A stretch of 23,114 nucleotides of DNA from assembly GCA_003427395.1 (NCBI GenBank), contig BFEA01000269.1, forward strand, positions 2,099,487 through 2,122,600. The letters run 5' to 3'. Below are positions 10,111 to 19,644 of this stretch, one piece after another. Source of the stretch: Chara braunii. Its lineage: Eukaryota; Streptophyta; Charophyceae; Charales; Characeae. Position 1 is the stretch's first letter. Each line of letters begins with the position of its first letter. Position numbers and translations under genes: made by a program. A model generated the notes under the pieces. That model saw only the letters and a program-made list of their open reading frames with translations, was not told the DNA's origin and searched no databases.

Positions 10111-11489
10111 CATTCCAGGAGGGTTTGAAGTTCGCGTTGGTGAGTGTGATTTCTTCCTTTTGCCATCTTTTAAGTACTATTTCTGACGTAGAGGTGGGAG
10201 TGGAAAACAGTTTGTAACCCAGTTTAGGAGAGTAGTCAGTTAATTTGTATCTTCGTGTTGTTGTGTGGGGGCCTTTGGACGTGCTCCAAGACCATTCAGT
10301 GGGGTCTACTTCTAGGTGGCGGATATCTGTATCTGGCCTGAATACTCTATTTTGGTCTCCTTCTATTACTCTTATCCTTCTTATTTGGTTCATTTTGAAA
10401 GCACCCTCAGCTCTGCTTTCCTTATTGATGATGCTCACTGGATTGGTTGGTTCCTCTAAGGGGTAGATGCTGCACGTTATCCATTCATTATTGTGTGGTT
10501 TTTCTGTTTGTTACCTTTAGGATTTCTGTTATATTGGTCTGATTCTTCAGACTAGCCCAATCCCCGGATAACCATTTTTGTTCCGATTTAAGTAAGCGTC
10601 TCCATTCTATTGGGATACTTTCTATAATAGTTAGAAGATTTTCTTTTAGGTTGTGAATCCCTTTAAGGATGGTTCTGAGGGTTTTAACCTCTTTCCAATT
10701 ATTTGTTGAGTCGTTCCACAAATGCTGGATTTGCCATATACCTTTTTCTAGCCAGTGGCCCCATTTGGCGTCTGCTTTAGAGAGGGAGAGACTTGCACCT
10801 TTGTCGTCTTTGATCCAAGGGTTGCCAAAAATGGGTTGTCTTTGAACTTCATCTTTTCTTTTTGGGCCTATTCTGTTTTCTGGGAAGATTTTCCTCCAGG
10901 TGTGCAGCAGTAGTTCCCAGAAAGACTTGGAGGGTTCCTTGTCTGTTCCTTCGTCTGAAGTTATCTGGGGATTAGGGGAGTTGGCCAATCTTGGAAGAGG
11001 CCAATGCTTATTAAAAATCCAGAACAGGCCAGACATATTTGTGGGGGATTTGAAGGGTGTCAGGCTCATGATGTGATTGAGCGCTAAGGGTGTCCATTGT
11101 AGATTATTCTGGAGAGTCAGTCTTAGAATCCATTTGGTTTGTAAGGCTTGGATTTGGCGTGTTGGATCTAAAAGGCCTAAACCACCCTTTTCTTTGGGAA
11201 GAGTGACTATCTGCCATGCTACCTTATGGATGAAGTGTTGTTTGTCTGGGTTTCCTGTCCATAGATATGCTGCTGCTCTTTTCCTGATTTGTTGTTGGAA
11301 GTCTGGAGAGGGAAACCAAATTGAGGCGGCGCACCACATCATGGCTAATACCGAGTTATTCAAAGTTAGGACCCTGCCTAATAAAGATGTGTGAGTCCGT
11401 TGCCATCTGTGTAGTTTGTTAATCATCGCCGAGAGTAGGGAGGCAGCCGAGGAGGGGTGACAACCGTTTATGTTGATCTGGATTCCCAG

Positions 11490-12410
11490 GAATCGGATTG
11501 GTAGTGTTGGATCAGTCCATTGCATGCCCTCGGGTGTGACTTCAGTGGGAGGGGGTGTGTTTGGGAGCCACCATCCTATTGTTTTTGGCCAGTTTATCTT
11601 CATTTCAGATGCTAGTTGGAAGGCCTGCATTGCTCTTGTCAGTGTTTGGAAGGATGAGTTAGTGGCTCTGATTAGGACTGTGAGGTCATCCGCGAATAGA
11701 AGGGTGGTTGGGAAGTGAAGAGGGCGGCCGTTTCCATCCTTTAGATCCTCTAATCTTTCAATTGAGGTGTCCTTTCTAAGGAAGGCTGCTATGGCCTTCA
11801 TTACAAAAAGAAAGATTGGGGCTGCTAATGGGTCCCCCTGTCGTACTGACCTTGTCATTTTGTACGGATTTGATAAGAAGTCGTTTACTTGCACTATCCC
11901 TTGAGCGTCGTTGTATAGTATTCTTACCCATTTGCGGAAGTTTGGTCCTACCCCCATTTTTTTCATGCAGATTTGAAGGAAGTCCCAATTGACCTGATCG
12001 TATGCTTTCTCGAAATCGAAAAACAGCATGGCTGCTGCTATTTTTTTTTGCTTAATTAGTCTGATGGATTCGTTTAGTGCCATTACATTGTCCAATATTA
12101 GTCTTCCAAGAATGAATCCTGTTTGGTAAAGATGAAAACAATTTCCTGTGATACGGTTGATTCTTGTAGCAAGCAATTTTGCTAGGATTTTGTATGATAC
12201 GTTGAGAAGAGAGATGGGTCAGTAATTCCTGATATTTTCCTTATCTCCTTTCTTATAGAGAAGTGTTACTACTCCTGTACTTAGATCTAGTCCTAGGGAT
12301 TCTTTTGGCCATGCTTTGTTTAGAAATTGTAGGAAGAGGGGTCCTAAGGTGTGCCAGCTTGCAAGCCAAAATTCTTTGGATAAGCCATCTCTTCCTGGAG
12401 CTTTGTTGGG
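11490..12410 (-). pseudogene. LINE reverse transcriptase domain
   Basis: Seen in order: NKAPGRDGL (near 12407), LLYKKGD, N-Y-stop-P-I-S-L-L-N, YQTGFILGRLILDN, FFDFEKAYDQVNW (first catalytic Asp), RQGDPLAAPIFLF, and LLFADDLTVLIRA at about 11700-11670, with the FADD catalytic pair kept. The TGA at 12219-12221 splits the domain. Downstream, PKEKGGLGLLDP is the usual post-RT L1 motif. Confidence 0.95.
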
Positions 12411-13124
12411 TTTCATGTCTTTAAGAGCTTGGTGAAGTTCGTCTAGTGTGATGGGTTTTTCTAGTTGGTTTACTGTTTCTTTAGATAGGGAGTGTTTCAA
12501 GTAAGATAAAAATTTGTTCCTGGCGCTTGTGACTTCGTTGTGTGTTCCCGTCGGGTTTTTGCTAGAATATAATTCTTTATAGAAATTGGCTGCTATGTTG
12601 ATGAGTTGGGTGGTTTCTGAGGTGGGGTTTCCGTTATTGTCTTTGAGGCTTTCTATCTTGGCGTTTCTTGAGTTGGATTTGATTTTTTGGAAGAAGTGTT
12701 TGGTCATTTTTTCGTTCAATTCCCAGTCATTAACTCTAACTCTTAATTGTAGGCCTCTAAGTTTCAGTTTAGTCCACTCGTTTAATTCTTCTTTTGATTT
12801 GGAGTAGAGTTCTGCATAGAAAGTTGAGCTGGTGTTACGCCTTAGATTGAGTTCAGCTATGTCTATAGCATTTCTCAGCGATTCTTCCCTCTCTTTTCTT
12901 TGCGAGGCCAGCCTTCTTGATATCAGGGCTACTTTTGAGCTTATAAAGTTGATGATTTTTGGGAACTGCATGTAGATGTCCTCATCTTCCGCCATCTGAT
13001 TGGAGCAGGCTAATATGTTTTTCAGTTCAGTTTGGAAAGCTTGGCTAGTTAGTAGAGCGTTGTTGAAGCGGTAGAAACTTTTTCCCAAGTAACCAACTTT
13101 GGAAAATCGGAGATCTAGTTCGAT

Positions 13125-13989
13125 GGGCTTGTGGTTGAACCCGTTGTGGTAAGGTGTTCTTTCTATTTTGCTATCCTGGACGGTTCCCGTTAGGGATTCG
13201 GATATAAGGAAAAAATTTATTCTAGAAAATGAGGTTCTATTGTGAGAGGTTTTTCTCACGCAAGAGAAGAGTTTCTCTTCTGGGTGCATTAGACGGAAAG
13301 GGTCTAATAGGTTGTTACTTGTGATGAAGTTTACTAGGTCTATGCTATTTGATTGTTGAGAAGGGTCAGCTGAGTTTGAGATTCTATCTAGTGAAATTTC
13401 TTGAACGGAGTTCCAATCTCCCATTAGGATTGTGTGAGTATGGGGGGGGATTAGATTCTCAATGTCATGTAGGAAGTTTTTTTTTTTCCTGTGGGGAATT
13501 AGGGCCATAGATGGCTAGTAGTGCTAGTTGTTCTTCTTTGTGTTTGATGTCTACCCTAATCCATCTGCCTGTTCTAGAGTCTTGCCAATTATTAATGATT
13601 TGAATGTCGTTGTTTGCCTTTGAATTTTGGTGTGTGAGGATTACAATACCCGCTGATCCGGTTTGTGTGGCGTTGGCCCAAAATGTTGTCTTAACATATC
13701 TCAACTTTCTTTCTATTTCTGCTTTGATTTTTTGGTGTTCCTCGCTGTTTGATAGATGTGTCTCTTATAAGCAGGTGATATCTGGGGGGTTAGCCCCAAA
13801 CCACCCTATGTCTTCTGTTAAGTTCCTCCATTTGACCGGATTATCTAGGATGGAGGCGAGGCTGTTTATATTCCAAGAGATGCATGTGAGTTCAGGTTGC
13901 TTTCTGATTTCTCTGAGAATGTCTTCTTCCGTTGTTGGTTTGAATCTCTTTGGACTGTTGTTTGTCCCTTCCTCTAGTGCAACCTCCAT
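13125..13989 (-). pseudogene. LINE apurinic-type endonuclease domain
   Basis: The domain holds SWNINSLAS (catalytic Asn), PDITCL-stop-ETH (catalytic Glu kept, preceding Gln lost to TAA), GSAGIVILTH, LLAIYGPNSP and GDWN (the G-D-x-N motif). Two late positions look damaged: SRINFFLI where the family has R-I-D, and FNHKPIEL where S-D-H-x-P is expected, although the His is present. Both Asp-to-Asn and the Ser-to-Phe change fit C-to-T or G-to-A transitions. The domain therefore would probably be inactive even without the stop and the frameshift. Confidence 0.9.
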
Positions 13990-14048
13990 ACTATTTGATT
14001 GGTTACCTTAGAGGAGGGACAATAAAATTCTCAGGTGGAGGCTTGCTG

Positions 14049-14064
14049 TCATTCTACCTAACCT
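14049..14064. repeat. LINE target-site duplication, right copy
   Basis: TCATTCTACCTAACCT, a perfect 16/16 match to 8769-8784, at the element's 5' end. Confidence 0.93.
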
Positions 14065-14264
14065 AATTTATGAGAATCCAAAAAAAACAAAAAAAACATC
14101 AGATGCAAAATGTGAGAATGACAAAAGACACAAAAGGGGAAAAAAGGTGGTGGGAACCAGTGAATTGTTACGATCCTGGCCAATTTCGAAGTACTACAAT
14201 CATTAGAAAGTACAATGCCGTCCAATTGCAAAAAGAAATGAATGAACTTGAGAGGAGAGAGAGG
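14065..14264. other. Pre-insertion flank of the LINE; no gene
   Basis: A-rich and purine-rich sequence running into the second dispersed repeat copy. It resembles 6490-6620 over short blocks. Confidence 0.5.
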
Positions 14265-15545
14265 GAAAGAAGAGGAAGAAGAAGAAAGAAAGAAGAAGAA
14301 GATGATGTACACCAGCATAGACCAATGGGAATGCTTTTCTTCTTCGCAAATCACTCTCCTCCTCCTGATCCCCTCCACTCTTATTCAAACAAGAAATAAC
14401 AATAATAATGTTGAATGGTTGAACCAGAATCAATGTCCGAATCCCTATTCCACTGCAGGCACAACATCCGGTCCACCATAGCCATGGCTTCCCCCTTCTT
14501 CCTCCTCTCACATGCCTAGGCTATGGCGGACTACTAGGGCCTTGCCCTGATGTCCAAAGGACAACACAAAGCAGCTATGGCGCTGCCCCCTTCCTGTCCA
14601 ACGGACAACACAAAGCAGCTATGTCGCTGCTCACTGATCCGCCATGCCTGACTCTGCCCCGATCTTCCTTTGGTGCGGCACTACCCCAATGGGGGCCTTC
14701 CAGATGCAGCGCCTAACAAGGTGATGAAGATGGTGTCCACCATAGCTAGGTAGGTACCTCGCCACTCTCCTCCTCAGTCCCCTTCTCCCTCCTCCTCCTA
14801 CCGGTAGAGCTCCACCATAGCCGAGGTGGAAGCTCCCGGCTTCTTCCTCCCAGCAGCGCTGTAGTGGCCAGCGCTCCTCCAGCCAGCGCTCCAGCAGTGT
14901 GTCGCCAAACTTGCACACCGAAGAATGAGGCTGAGCTCTTGGCTCAGCCCGAAGATATAGCGGCCTACCTGCCTCTTGGGCGGTGACTTCCAGGCCGCTC
15001 GGCCTCCCAAGCAACCGATACCTCCTCCCTTTCGGAGGGAAACATCATTGCAGACTCTGATATTGCCCATACCGGCTCTAGACTCAGACTGGATGGACTG
15101 GTACCGGCCTAGACCTAGCCTACCTCTACTGGGCCTCTAAAAATGCCAGCTCTGTCTTCTTCTGCTCGGCCTCGAGTACCCCTCACATCTACCGCTACTG
15201 GGTGCGGTACCGGCCTACCTGCTACTTGAGTGTTTTTCCGCTATTACAAGGGCCGCGGGCCTCTGGCTCCGCCACTTGAGTGTTTTCCCCTGCTGCAACC
15301 CTCAATGCCACGGCCACAGGTAAGTACCGGCCCTACGGGCCTGCCAAACAAGCAAGTACCCTTGCGGGTCACACACACACTCATGCCGACAAGCACTCAG
15401 ACAGGCACGCAAGTCAACAGGCACGCACACACACACAGACTTAGAAAACACAGCAGAACGCGGGAATCTCAGCAAGGCATCCATTCCATTTGCAGAACTT
15501 CAGAAATCAGCAGTGTTCTCAGTCTGTGTTATGGCGGGTCATTAC
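14265..15545 (+). repeat. Dispersed repeat, copy 2
   Basis: Same ordered blocks as 7735-8540, in direct orientation. It has about 500 bp of additional GC-rich sequence at roughly 14525-15050, which includes a 44-bp tandem duplication. Before the LINE inserted, the two copies would have been under 0.5 kb apart. Confidence 0.8.
14551..14638 (+). repeat. 44-bp tandem duplication
   Basis: TGTCCAAAGGACAACACAAA at 14551 recurs as TGTCCAACGGACAACACAAA at 14595. Each unit contains GTCC/GGAC and GCAGC/GCTGC short inverted repeats. Confidence 0.9.
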
Positions 15546-15602
15546 AGAATGTTTTTTTTTGCCAAACGAGTGAAAGTTTTGAAAAGAAGCCAAAAAAAAC
15601 TC

Positions 15603-15767
15603 CAGCGAAAAGTGATATTGGCAGACAGCAGCTGGTCAAAGCAAATGTAAATTTAAAACCAGTGACGAACACACACACACACACACNCAGCGAAAAGTGA
15701 TATTGGCAGACAGCAGCTGGTCAAAGCAAATGTAAATTTAAAACCAGTGACGAACACACACACACAC

Positions 15768-15772
<5 letters not shown>
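15603..15772 (+). repeat. Exact ~85-bp direct duplication meeting at an N
   Basis: The segment from CAGCGAAAAGTGATATTGG at 15603 into the (AC)n tract is repeated without a visible difference from 15688, with one N at 15687 between the copies. It is most likely two overlapping contig ends left unmerged. Confidence 0.9.
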
Positions 15773-15826
<54 letters not shown>

Positions 15827-15837
15827 CACACACACAG
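15754..15837. repeat. (AC)n microsatellite
   Basis: Long AC tract with one G interruption near 15772 and a GTC interruption near 15825. Confidence 0.97.
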
Positions 15838-15862
15838 AGTGTTGCATGCTGAGCCTGCACAC

Positions 15863-15882
15863 GGGCCCCACTTTGGGGGCCC
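15863..15882. other. Perfect 7-bp hairpin
   Basis: GGGCCCC, a 6-nt loop, then GGGGCCC. No run of T follows. Function unknown. Confidence 0.7.
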
Positions 15883-15980
15883 GACAGTTGCTGACGGCCC
15901 CAGACCGCACACCCATTCCAGGCACACAACCTGGAGGCCCACGGCCATCTTTTCAGGCCGCAGGTTTTGACTTGATGCAG

Positions 15981-16020
15981 CATTTATTTATTTATTTATT
16001 TATTTACTTATTTATCTATT
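15981..16020. repeat. (TTTA)n microsatellite
   Basis: About nine TTTA units, the last ones imperfect. Confidence 0.95.
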
Positions 16021-17795
16021 TGCTGACTCGTTGTCTGTTCTGTTTTTGTCCGCTACAGGGTGTCGTTTCGGACTTCGTAGTGTGTCCGAAAAGACTTGTG
16101 GTCTGTTCGGACCAAGGCCACGTTTTGGGCCTCCTTCAGGCAGATTCACGACTGGACCCTTTTGGGCCAGGTTCGGATTCGTACGGTAGCGGACATCCCC
16201 CTGCTGCATCAGCAGGGAGGCCTAGACGTCTGGTAGGGACCCAGGCAAGCCGTTTTTAGGCCTAGACCAGGAGCAGATCTTTTCCCTGCGATCTGGACCA
16301 TGCATCGGACCCACGATCACGAGGCCCCGATCGCAGGTCGTGGGCATGGCACCCAGGCCCAAAGCTACTTATAGCTGGGCCCGCCCAGCTCCTGGACAGA
16401 CAGTTTGGTGGTTCACTTCTTGGGCGCCACGCTGCTGGAGCAGCGAGACTACAACACTGCGCTAGAGGTAGAGGTAGAGGCGTAGATAGAGGTAGAGGGT
16501 GAGGGGGAGAGGCGGTGGCCATACCTGCAGCATCGGAGGACCTACCTGGGTGCCATAGCTGGTCTTCTCGCCAGCGACCTGCAGCACAGCGGGGCACTCC
16601 AGTTCGTCAGTACGCTGACACACGTGAGGTAGTGGAGGTTGACATCTTCTCCTTCCACCCTCCATCGTCCTCTTCTTCTTCTGCTACTGCTTCTTCTTTC
16701 AGAGAGAGAGAGAGAGAGACTTCAGGCAGAGGTTATGTCGGGCTATGGGCCCAGGACCTGATTCGACATCACAGGGGCAGACATTGATTGAACATTCAGC
16801 AGGGAGACTATTTTTGGATTATGCTGTTGCGACTTTGGTCTTCTCCCTCCTCGCCATCTTCATCTTGCTCTTCCTCCTCCCCTCCATCCGTGGTTTCTGC
16901 CCTTGTGCGTGATCAAGGAGGGACCTTTCTTCCATGTATGCGGTCCCTCCCTTCCCCTCTCACATGTGTGATGACTGATGGGAGTCGTGTCAGTGTCAGT
17001 CAGGTCAGGTCATATTTCCGAGTCTTCCACTGCGCTACATTATGCTNTTTTTGTATGTANCNGGACATACATTNCTTGTTCATGCTTCGCTGATGCTGCA
17101 TTGTCCATTCGAGTCCTTATCATCACTTTGCTGATCCTTTGGCTCCATATACATCGCTCGGTTTATATCGAGCATGTGTCAGAGAGAGATGAATGGGACA
17201 GTGGACATGGGGATAGTGTCCAACTTTTCAAAAGAATAATACATAGAGAGTGTATGATACGAGGGGGAGAGAGAGGGAGGGATGCAGACATGACAGCGGA
17301 CGTTGGGATGGGGCCGAGGGGCAATACAGACCAGATGAAAAATTTGGGGAGGAAGGGATGGAGGAAAACAGATAGACAAGCAGAGCTCGGGACAAGATGG
17401 GGGAGTTTGGGGATGGGGTCCAAGGACAACATGCAACAGACAGAGAAACAGAAACAACAACGACATCAGAGAGTTTTGTTATTGCTCCATGCAATTGTGG
17501 CCCATGTTAGCCCTCAATGTTGGTTGGCTGTCTTTTTTTTTAAAGACCATTTCTCTATTTATGTGTGTCATTTTTCTTTTTTTTTCCCAAAGGCCAACTA
17601 CCCAGAGGGTGATAAGAGCACCCCCCGGTTGGAGGCCGTCATTGGATGGCTCCAATCTATTCATGGGGAGCTGCACGTGCTGGAAATCGGGTCCAGCGTC
17701 CCTGTGACAAATTATGACATGTTGATAGGATGATAAACACAGGGCAGCATTGATTGCGCTCATAGGAGGGGATTAACTGCCCTGCTGTACCCAGA
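16021..17795. other. No supported gene; low-complexity tracts and Ns
   Basis: Holds a degenerate (GTAGAG)n tract at about 16466-16506, an AG run near 16700-16718, and Ns at 17047, 17060, 17062 and 17074. An 8-bp inverted repeat CAGGGCAG/CTGCCCTG lies between about 17740 and 17785. The longest open frames (16978-17733 +, 15747-16259 +) have no motif, read through Ns or microsatellites, and are not supported as genes. Confidence 0.5.
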
Positions 17796-17896
17796 TGTGG
17801 GCAACCCTCCCCATTCTCTCCAGTAACCCTCACTGCAGGGGCCATGATGATCTTCTCTGTATTGTTCCAATTTCAAAGGACGTCCGACCAGGCACC
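17796..17896 (-). pseudogene. U6: U6 spliceosomal snRNA-related sequence, probably a pseudogene
   Basis: On the minus strand, 17873 to 17835 matches the most conserved part of U6 snRNA at 36 of 39 positions as I recall it: AAATTGGAACAATACAGAGA, then AGATCATCATGGCCCCTGC. The ACAGAGA box is intact. The catalytic AGC triad reads ATC, which should abolish splicing function. The 5' stem-loop and the 3' internal stem-loop regions are only vaguely alignable and no terminal T-run follows. I see no TATA box or plant-type upstream sequence element in front of it. It is best read as a degraded or retrotransposed U6 copy. Confidence 0.8.
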
Positions 17897-18027
17897 CCAT
17901 ATTGCCATCCCACTGTCCAGCCCAACTGCTTGCGGATAATTGGTATGGTGTTCAAGGGGTACTACCAGCGTAGCATTGGATCAGATAAAACTTCATAAAA
18001 GTGTAGGCATCGAGACCAATGCTTGTC

Positions 18028-18136
18028 ACTACTGTCTTCCCCCAATAGAACACACAGTCAGTATAGCCGTATCTGGGGAAATTTCAATCTAGACAGAACA
18101 ATGATGATTGTGTTCTATTTGGGGGAAGACAGTAGT
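18028..18136. repeat. Long inverted repeat (27/28-nt arms, 54-nt loop)
   Basis: The left arm, 18028-18054, begins ACTACTGTCTTCCCCC. The right arm, 18109-18136, ends GGGGGAAGACAGTAGT and is its reverse complement with one extra base. No coding sequence or transposase lies inside. It could be the end of a foldback element or a source of a hairpin RNA. Confidence 0.92.
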
Positions 18137-18182
18137 CTCAGTCCTATTACTACTATTCTTCGTTTATGTTGTTCACTAAAGA

Positions 18183-18245
18183 CAAACAAAAGCAGCTGTT
18201 GCACACTATTTCGTTGGACTTTCACGGGATCATCAGGAGATTGAA
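18183..18245 (-). other. Degenerate hammerhead-like repeat, third copy
   Basis: On the minus strand CTGATGA (18230-18236) is followed 17 bases later by GAAATAGTGTGC (from 18212 downwards), the same spacing and loop-like words as the repeat at 20472-20508. The stem II arms no longer pair. Confidence 0.4.
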
Positions 18246-18394
18246 CGTGAGCGTTTTCTGCGAGTACAAACACTCACTTCTTTTTACATGGGCGAACATG
18301 TTCTGCATTTTTGTGCAGTGAATAGCTGAACCCAAGTACACAGAAGAGAGCAGAAATGTGTGCATGAGTAGCTAGATCAAGAGGACCGTTCACC

Positions 18395-18555
18395 ACCCAG
18401 CTCAGGCGCTCCATCAATAGCATGTATACCATATATGTATTTTATATTTTAGCCTCCGGACGAGTCAGCGAAACTCCGATGAAAGTCTGTCACAGGCCCT
18501 CGTTTGTTGTCCTCTTCTCCCTCTCTGCCTATGGTTTACCGGGCAGTTATGCTAG
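18395..18555 (+). repeat. Hammerhead-like repeat, plus-strand copy
   Basis: Matches the reverse complement of 20420-20580 through AGGCGCTC, GCCTCC, the core region, TGTCACA, CCTCGTTTGTTGTCCTCT, TCTGCCTA, GGTTTACCGGGCAG. The core is damaged: CTGATGA reads CGGACGA at 18457-18463. Stem II (GTCAG/CCGAT) keeps four of five pairs, one of them G-U. Confidence 0.75.
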
Positions 18556-18827
18556 CCGATATATATTGTCACAGAATGATCAGAGCGCAAAAGAGAACAA
18601 AAAACAAAAAGAAAATGAATTCGTTTTTTTATCTTCTTCCTTACAACTCCCCCTGTTCAGAACCTCTTGCGTACAAGGCCGCCCACGTGGATGTAGGTTG
18701 AGCGGCGGCTGCCCCCACCCTTGTGTCTCATATCGACCCACTTGCACACAGCCAAAGGGCAAAGAGGCAAAGAAAAGGGGAAGGAAACAGCCGAACACAA
18801 CAAAAAGGGGGAAACAAATCCTGGATG

Positions 18828-19210
18828 ACAAGTCCCACATGTAAGCACCGCCCCCACGTCACAGGCCAAACAACGGGACAAGACCAACCAGGATATAAAA
18901 ACACCTTGCCTGCAAAAAAAGAAATCAATCCATCACCAACCAGGATATAAAAACACCTTACCTGCAAAAAAAGAAATCAATCCATCGCGGCTGCCACCGG
19001 CTCTCTGTGCTGAAGAGTGTCCAACAAAACATAAAAAAAGACACTCCCAGATGATGATCCCACATAAAAGCACCGCCCCCAAACCTAGGCCGAACAACGG
19101 GAAACAACCAACCAGGATGCCAAAAAAAAGGGCCCGGATGACTAGTCCCACATGAAAGCACCGCTACGCATCCCAAATAGTCGAACAACGGGACAAAACC
19201 AACCGGGACG
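18828..19210. repeat. Degenerate tandem array, at least three ~65-75 bp units
   Basis: Units near 18828, 19050 and 19135 share, in order, TCCCACAT, AAGCACCGC, a variable block, GAACAACGGGA and AACCAACC. They are interleaved with other sequence. Read on the minus strand the units give repeating aromatic-rich peptides (PVVR, GAFMWD), but stops interrupt every frame. Confidence 0.8.
18884..18987. repeat. 52-bp tandem duplication
   Basis: CCAACCAGGATATAAAAACA at 18884 recurs at 18936. The units differ at about one base (TTGCC versus TTACC). Confidence 0.95.
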
Positions 19211-19391
19211 CAGACAAGGTTCCAAAACAAATTCTGCCATATCAATAGTATCCCAAAAAAACGGAACCATACAGTAGGTCCGCAAAACGAAATACCCCAA
19301 CCACCGCATCATCTGCAGAAGAATACACACACACAAATATACAGGGTTGCACAGGTGCCAACCGCCGCCCAATCAGCAAACGGCCTGCCCC

Positions 19392-19400
19392 TGTGTGTGT

Positions 19401-19454
<54 letters not shown>
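19392..19454. repeat. (GT)n microsatellite
   Basis: GT tract with two early CT interruptions. Confidence 0.97.
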
Positions 19455-19457
<3 letters not shown>

Positions 19458-19534
19458 AAGATGGGGTTATATTGCGCTTAACCTGTACAACCCAAATCCA
19501 CGGACAAACTGTGTGTTCCAACAATTTTGTTTCC

Positions 19535-19596
19535 GGGAAGGGGGGGGAGGGGGGGTGCGGGGGGGGGTTCGGGAGGCTGGTTGGGGGTTTGAGGGA
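19535..19596 (+). other. G-run tract, potential G-quadruplex
   Basis: At least six runs of three or more G within about 60 bases, three of them of seven or more. It lies about 40 bp left of the MITE target-site duplication. Confidence 0.6.
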
Positions 19597-19636
19597 GAAA
19601 TTGCAGACGAAATGACAATTATGACATACTTTTTGA

Positions 19637-19644
19637 CAACTTAC
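19637..19644. repeat. MITE target-site duplication, left copy
   Basis: CAACTTAC, identical to 20155-20162; 8 bp, as for hAT transposons. Confidence 0.88.

Larger units (their letters stand above)
9422..13989 (-). pseudogene. LINE ORF2 polyprotein (endonuclease-RT-zf), broken by 2 stops and 2 frameshifts
   Basis: The parent ORF would have encoded about 1,520 residues and started at ATG 13987-13989; an in-frame stop lies a few codons upstream. The lesions are: (1) TAA at 13765-13767, where the family has Gln in the Q-E-T-H motif of the endonuclease, so CAA to TAA; (2) a frameshift in the A-run at 13477-13487, best explained by one extra A; (3) TGA at 12219-12221, in place of Arg in N-Y-R-P-I-S-L-L, so CGA to TGA; (4) a frameshift near 10490-10500, where the next frame picks up at NEWITCSIYPLEEP. 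Outside these points the protein is continuous and well conserved, so the insertion is moderately young. The protein would have nicked target DNA and copied its own RNA at the nick. Confidence 0.93.
8785..14048 (-). mobile_element. L1-type non-LTR retrotransposon (LINE), 5.26 kb, decayed
   Basis: Bounded by a perfect 16-bp direct repeat, ends in a ~20-base poly(A) (poly(T) at 8785-8804 on this strand), and carries apurinic endonuclease, RT and zf-RVT-like domains in that order, as in plant L1-like elements. Only a single ORF2-type frame is present. It starts about 60 bp from the 5' end, so the first ORF of a two-ORF L1 is missing; the copy is either 5'-truncated or of a one-ORF type. The 3' untranslated part is about 640 bp. 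The ORF has two stops and two frameshifts, so this copy is dead. The clean target-site duplication shows that insertion was by target-primed reverse transcription and that the ends have not been rearranged since. Confidence 0.95.

Noticed and set aside
2426-13767. An alternative genetic code (TAA/TAG read as Gln), suggested by stops at Gln-like positions in both retroelements
   Set aside because: A TGA also interrupts the LINE at an Arg position, frameshifts are present too, and CAA/CAG codons are used normally. Decay by C-to-T change explains all of it.
14058-14511. ORFs rich in Lys/Glu on one strand and Phe/Ser on the other
   Set aside because: They translate purine-rich low-complexity sequence inside a dispersed repeat.
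15230-16259. ORFs reading through (AC)n, including Thr-His repeats
   Set aside because: Microsatellite translation, crossing an N and a likely misassembly.
18028-18136. A prokaryotic-style terminator or attachment site in the long inverted repeat
   Set aside because: The loop is too long, there is no T-run, and the window is eukaryotic.
18884-18987. CRISPR-like spaced repeats
   Set aside because: Directly tandem units without unique spacers, and no cas genes.
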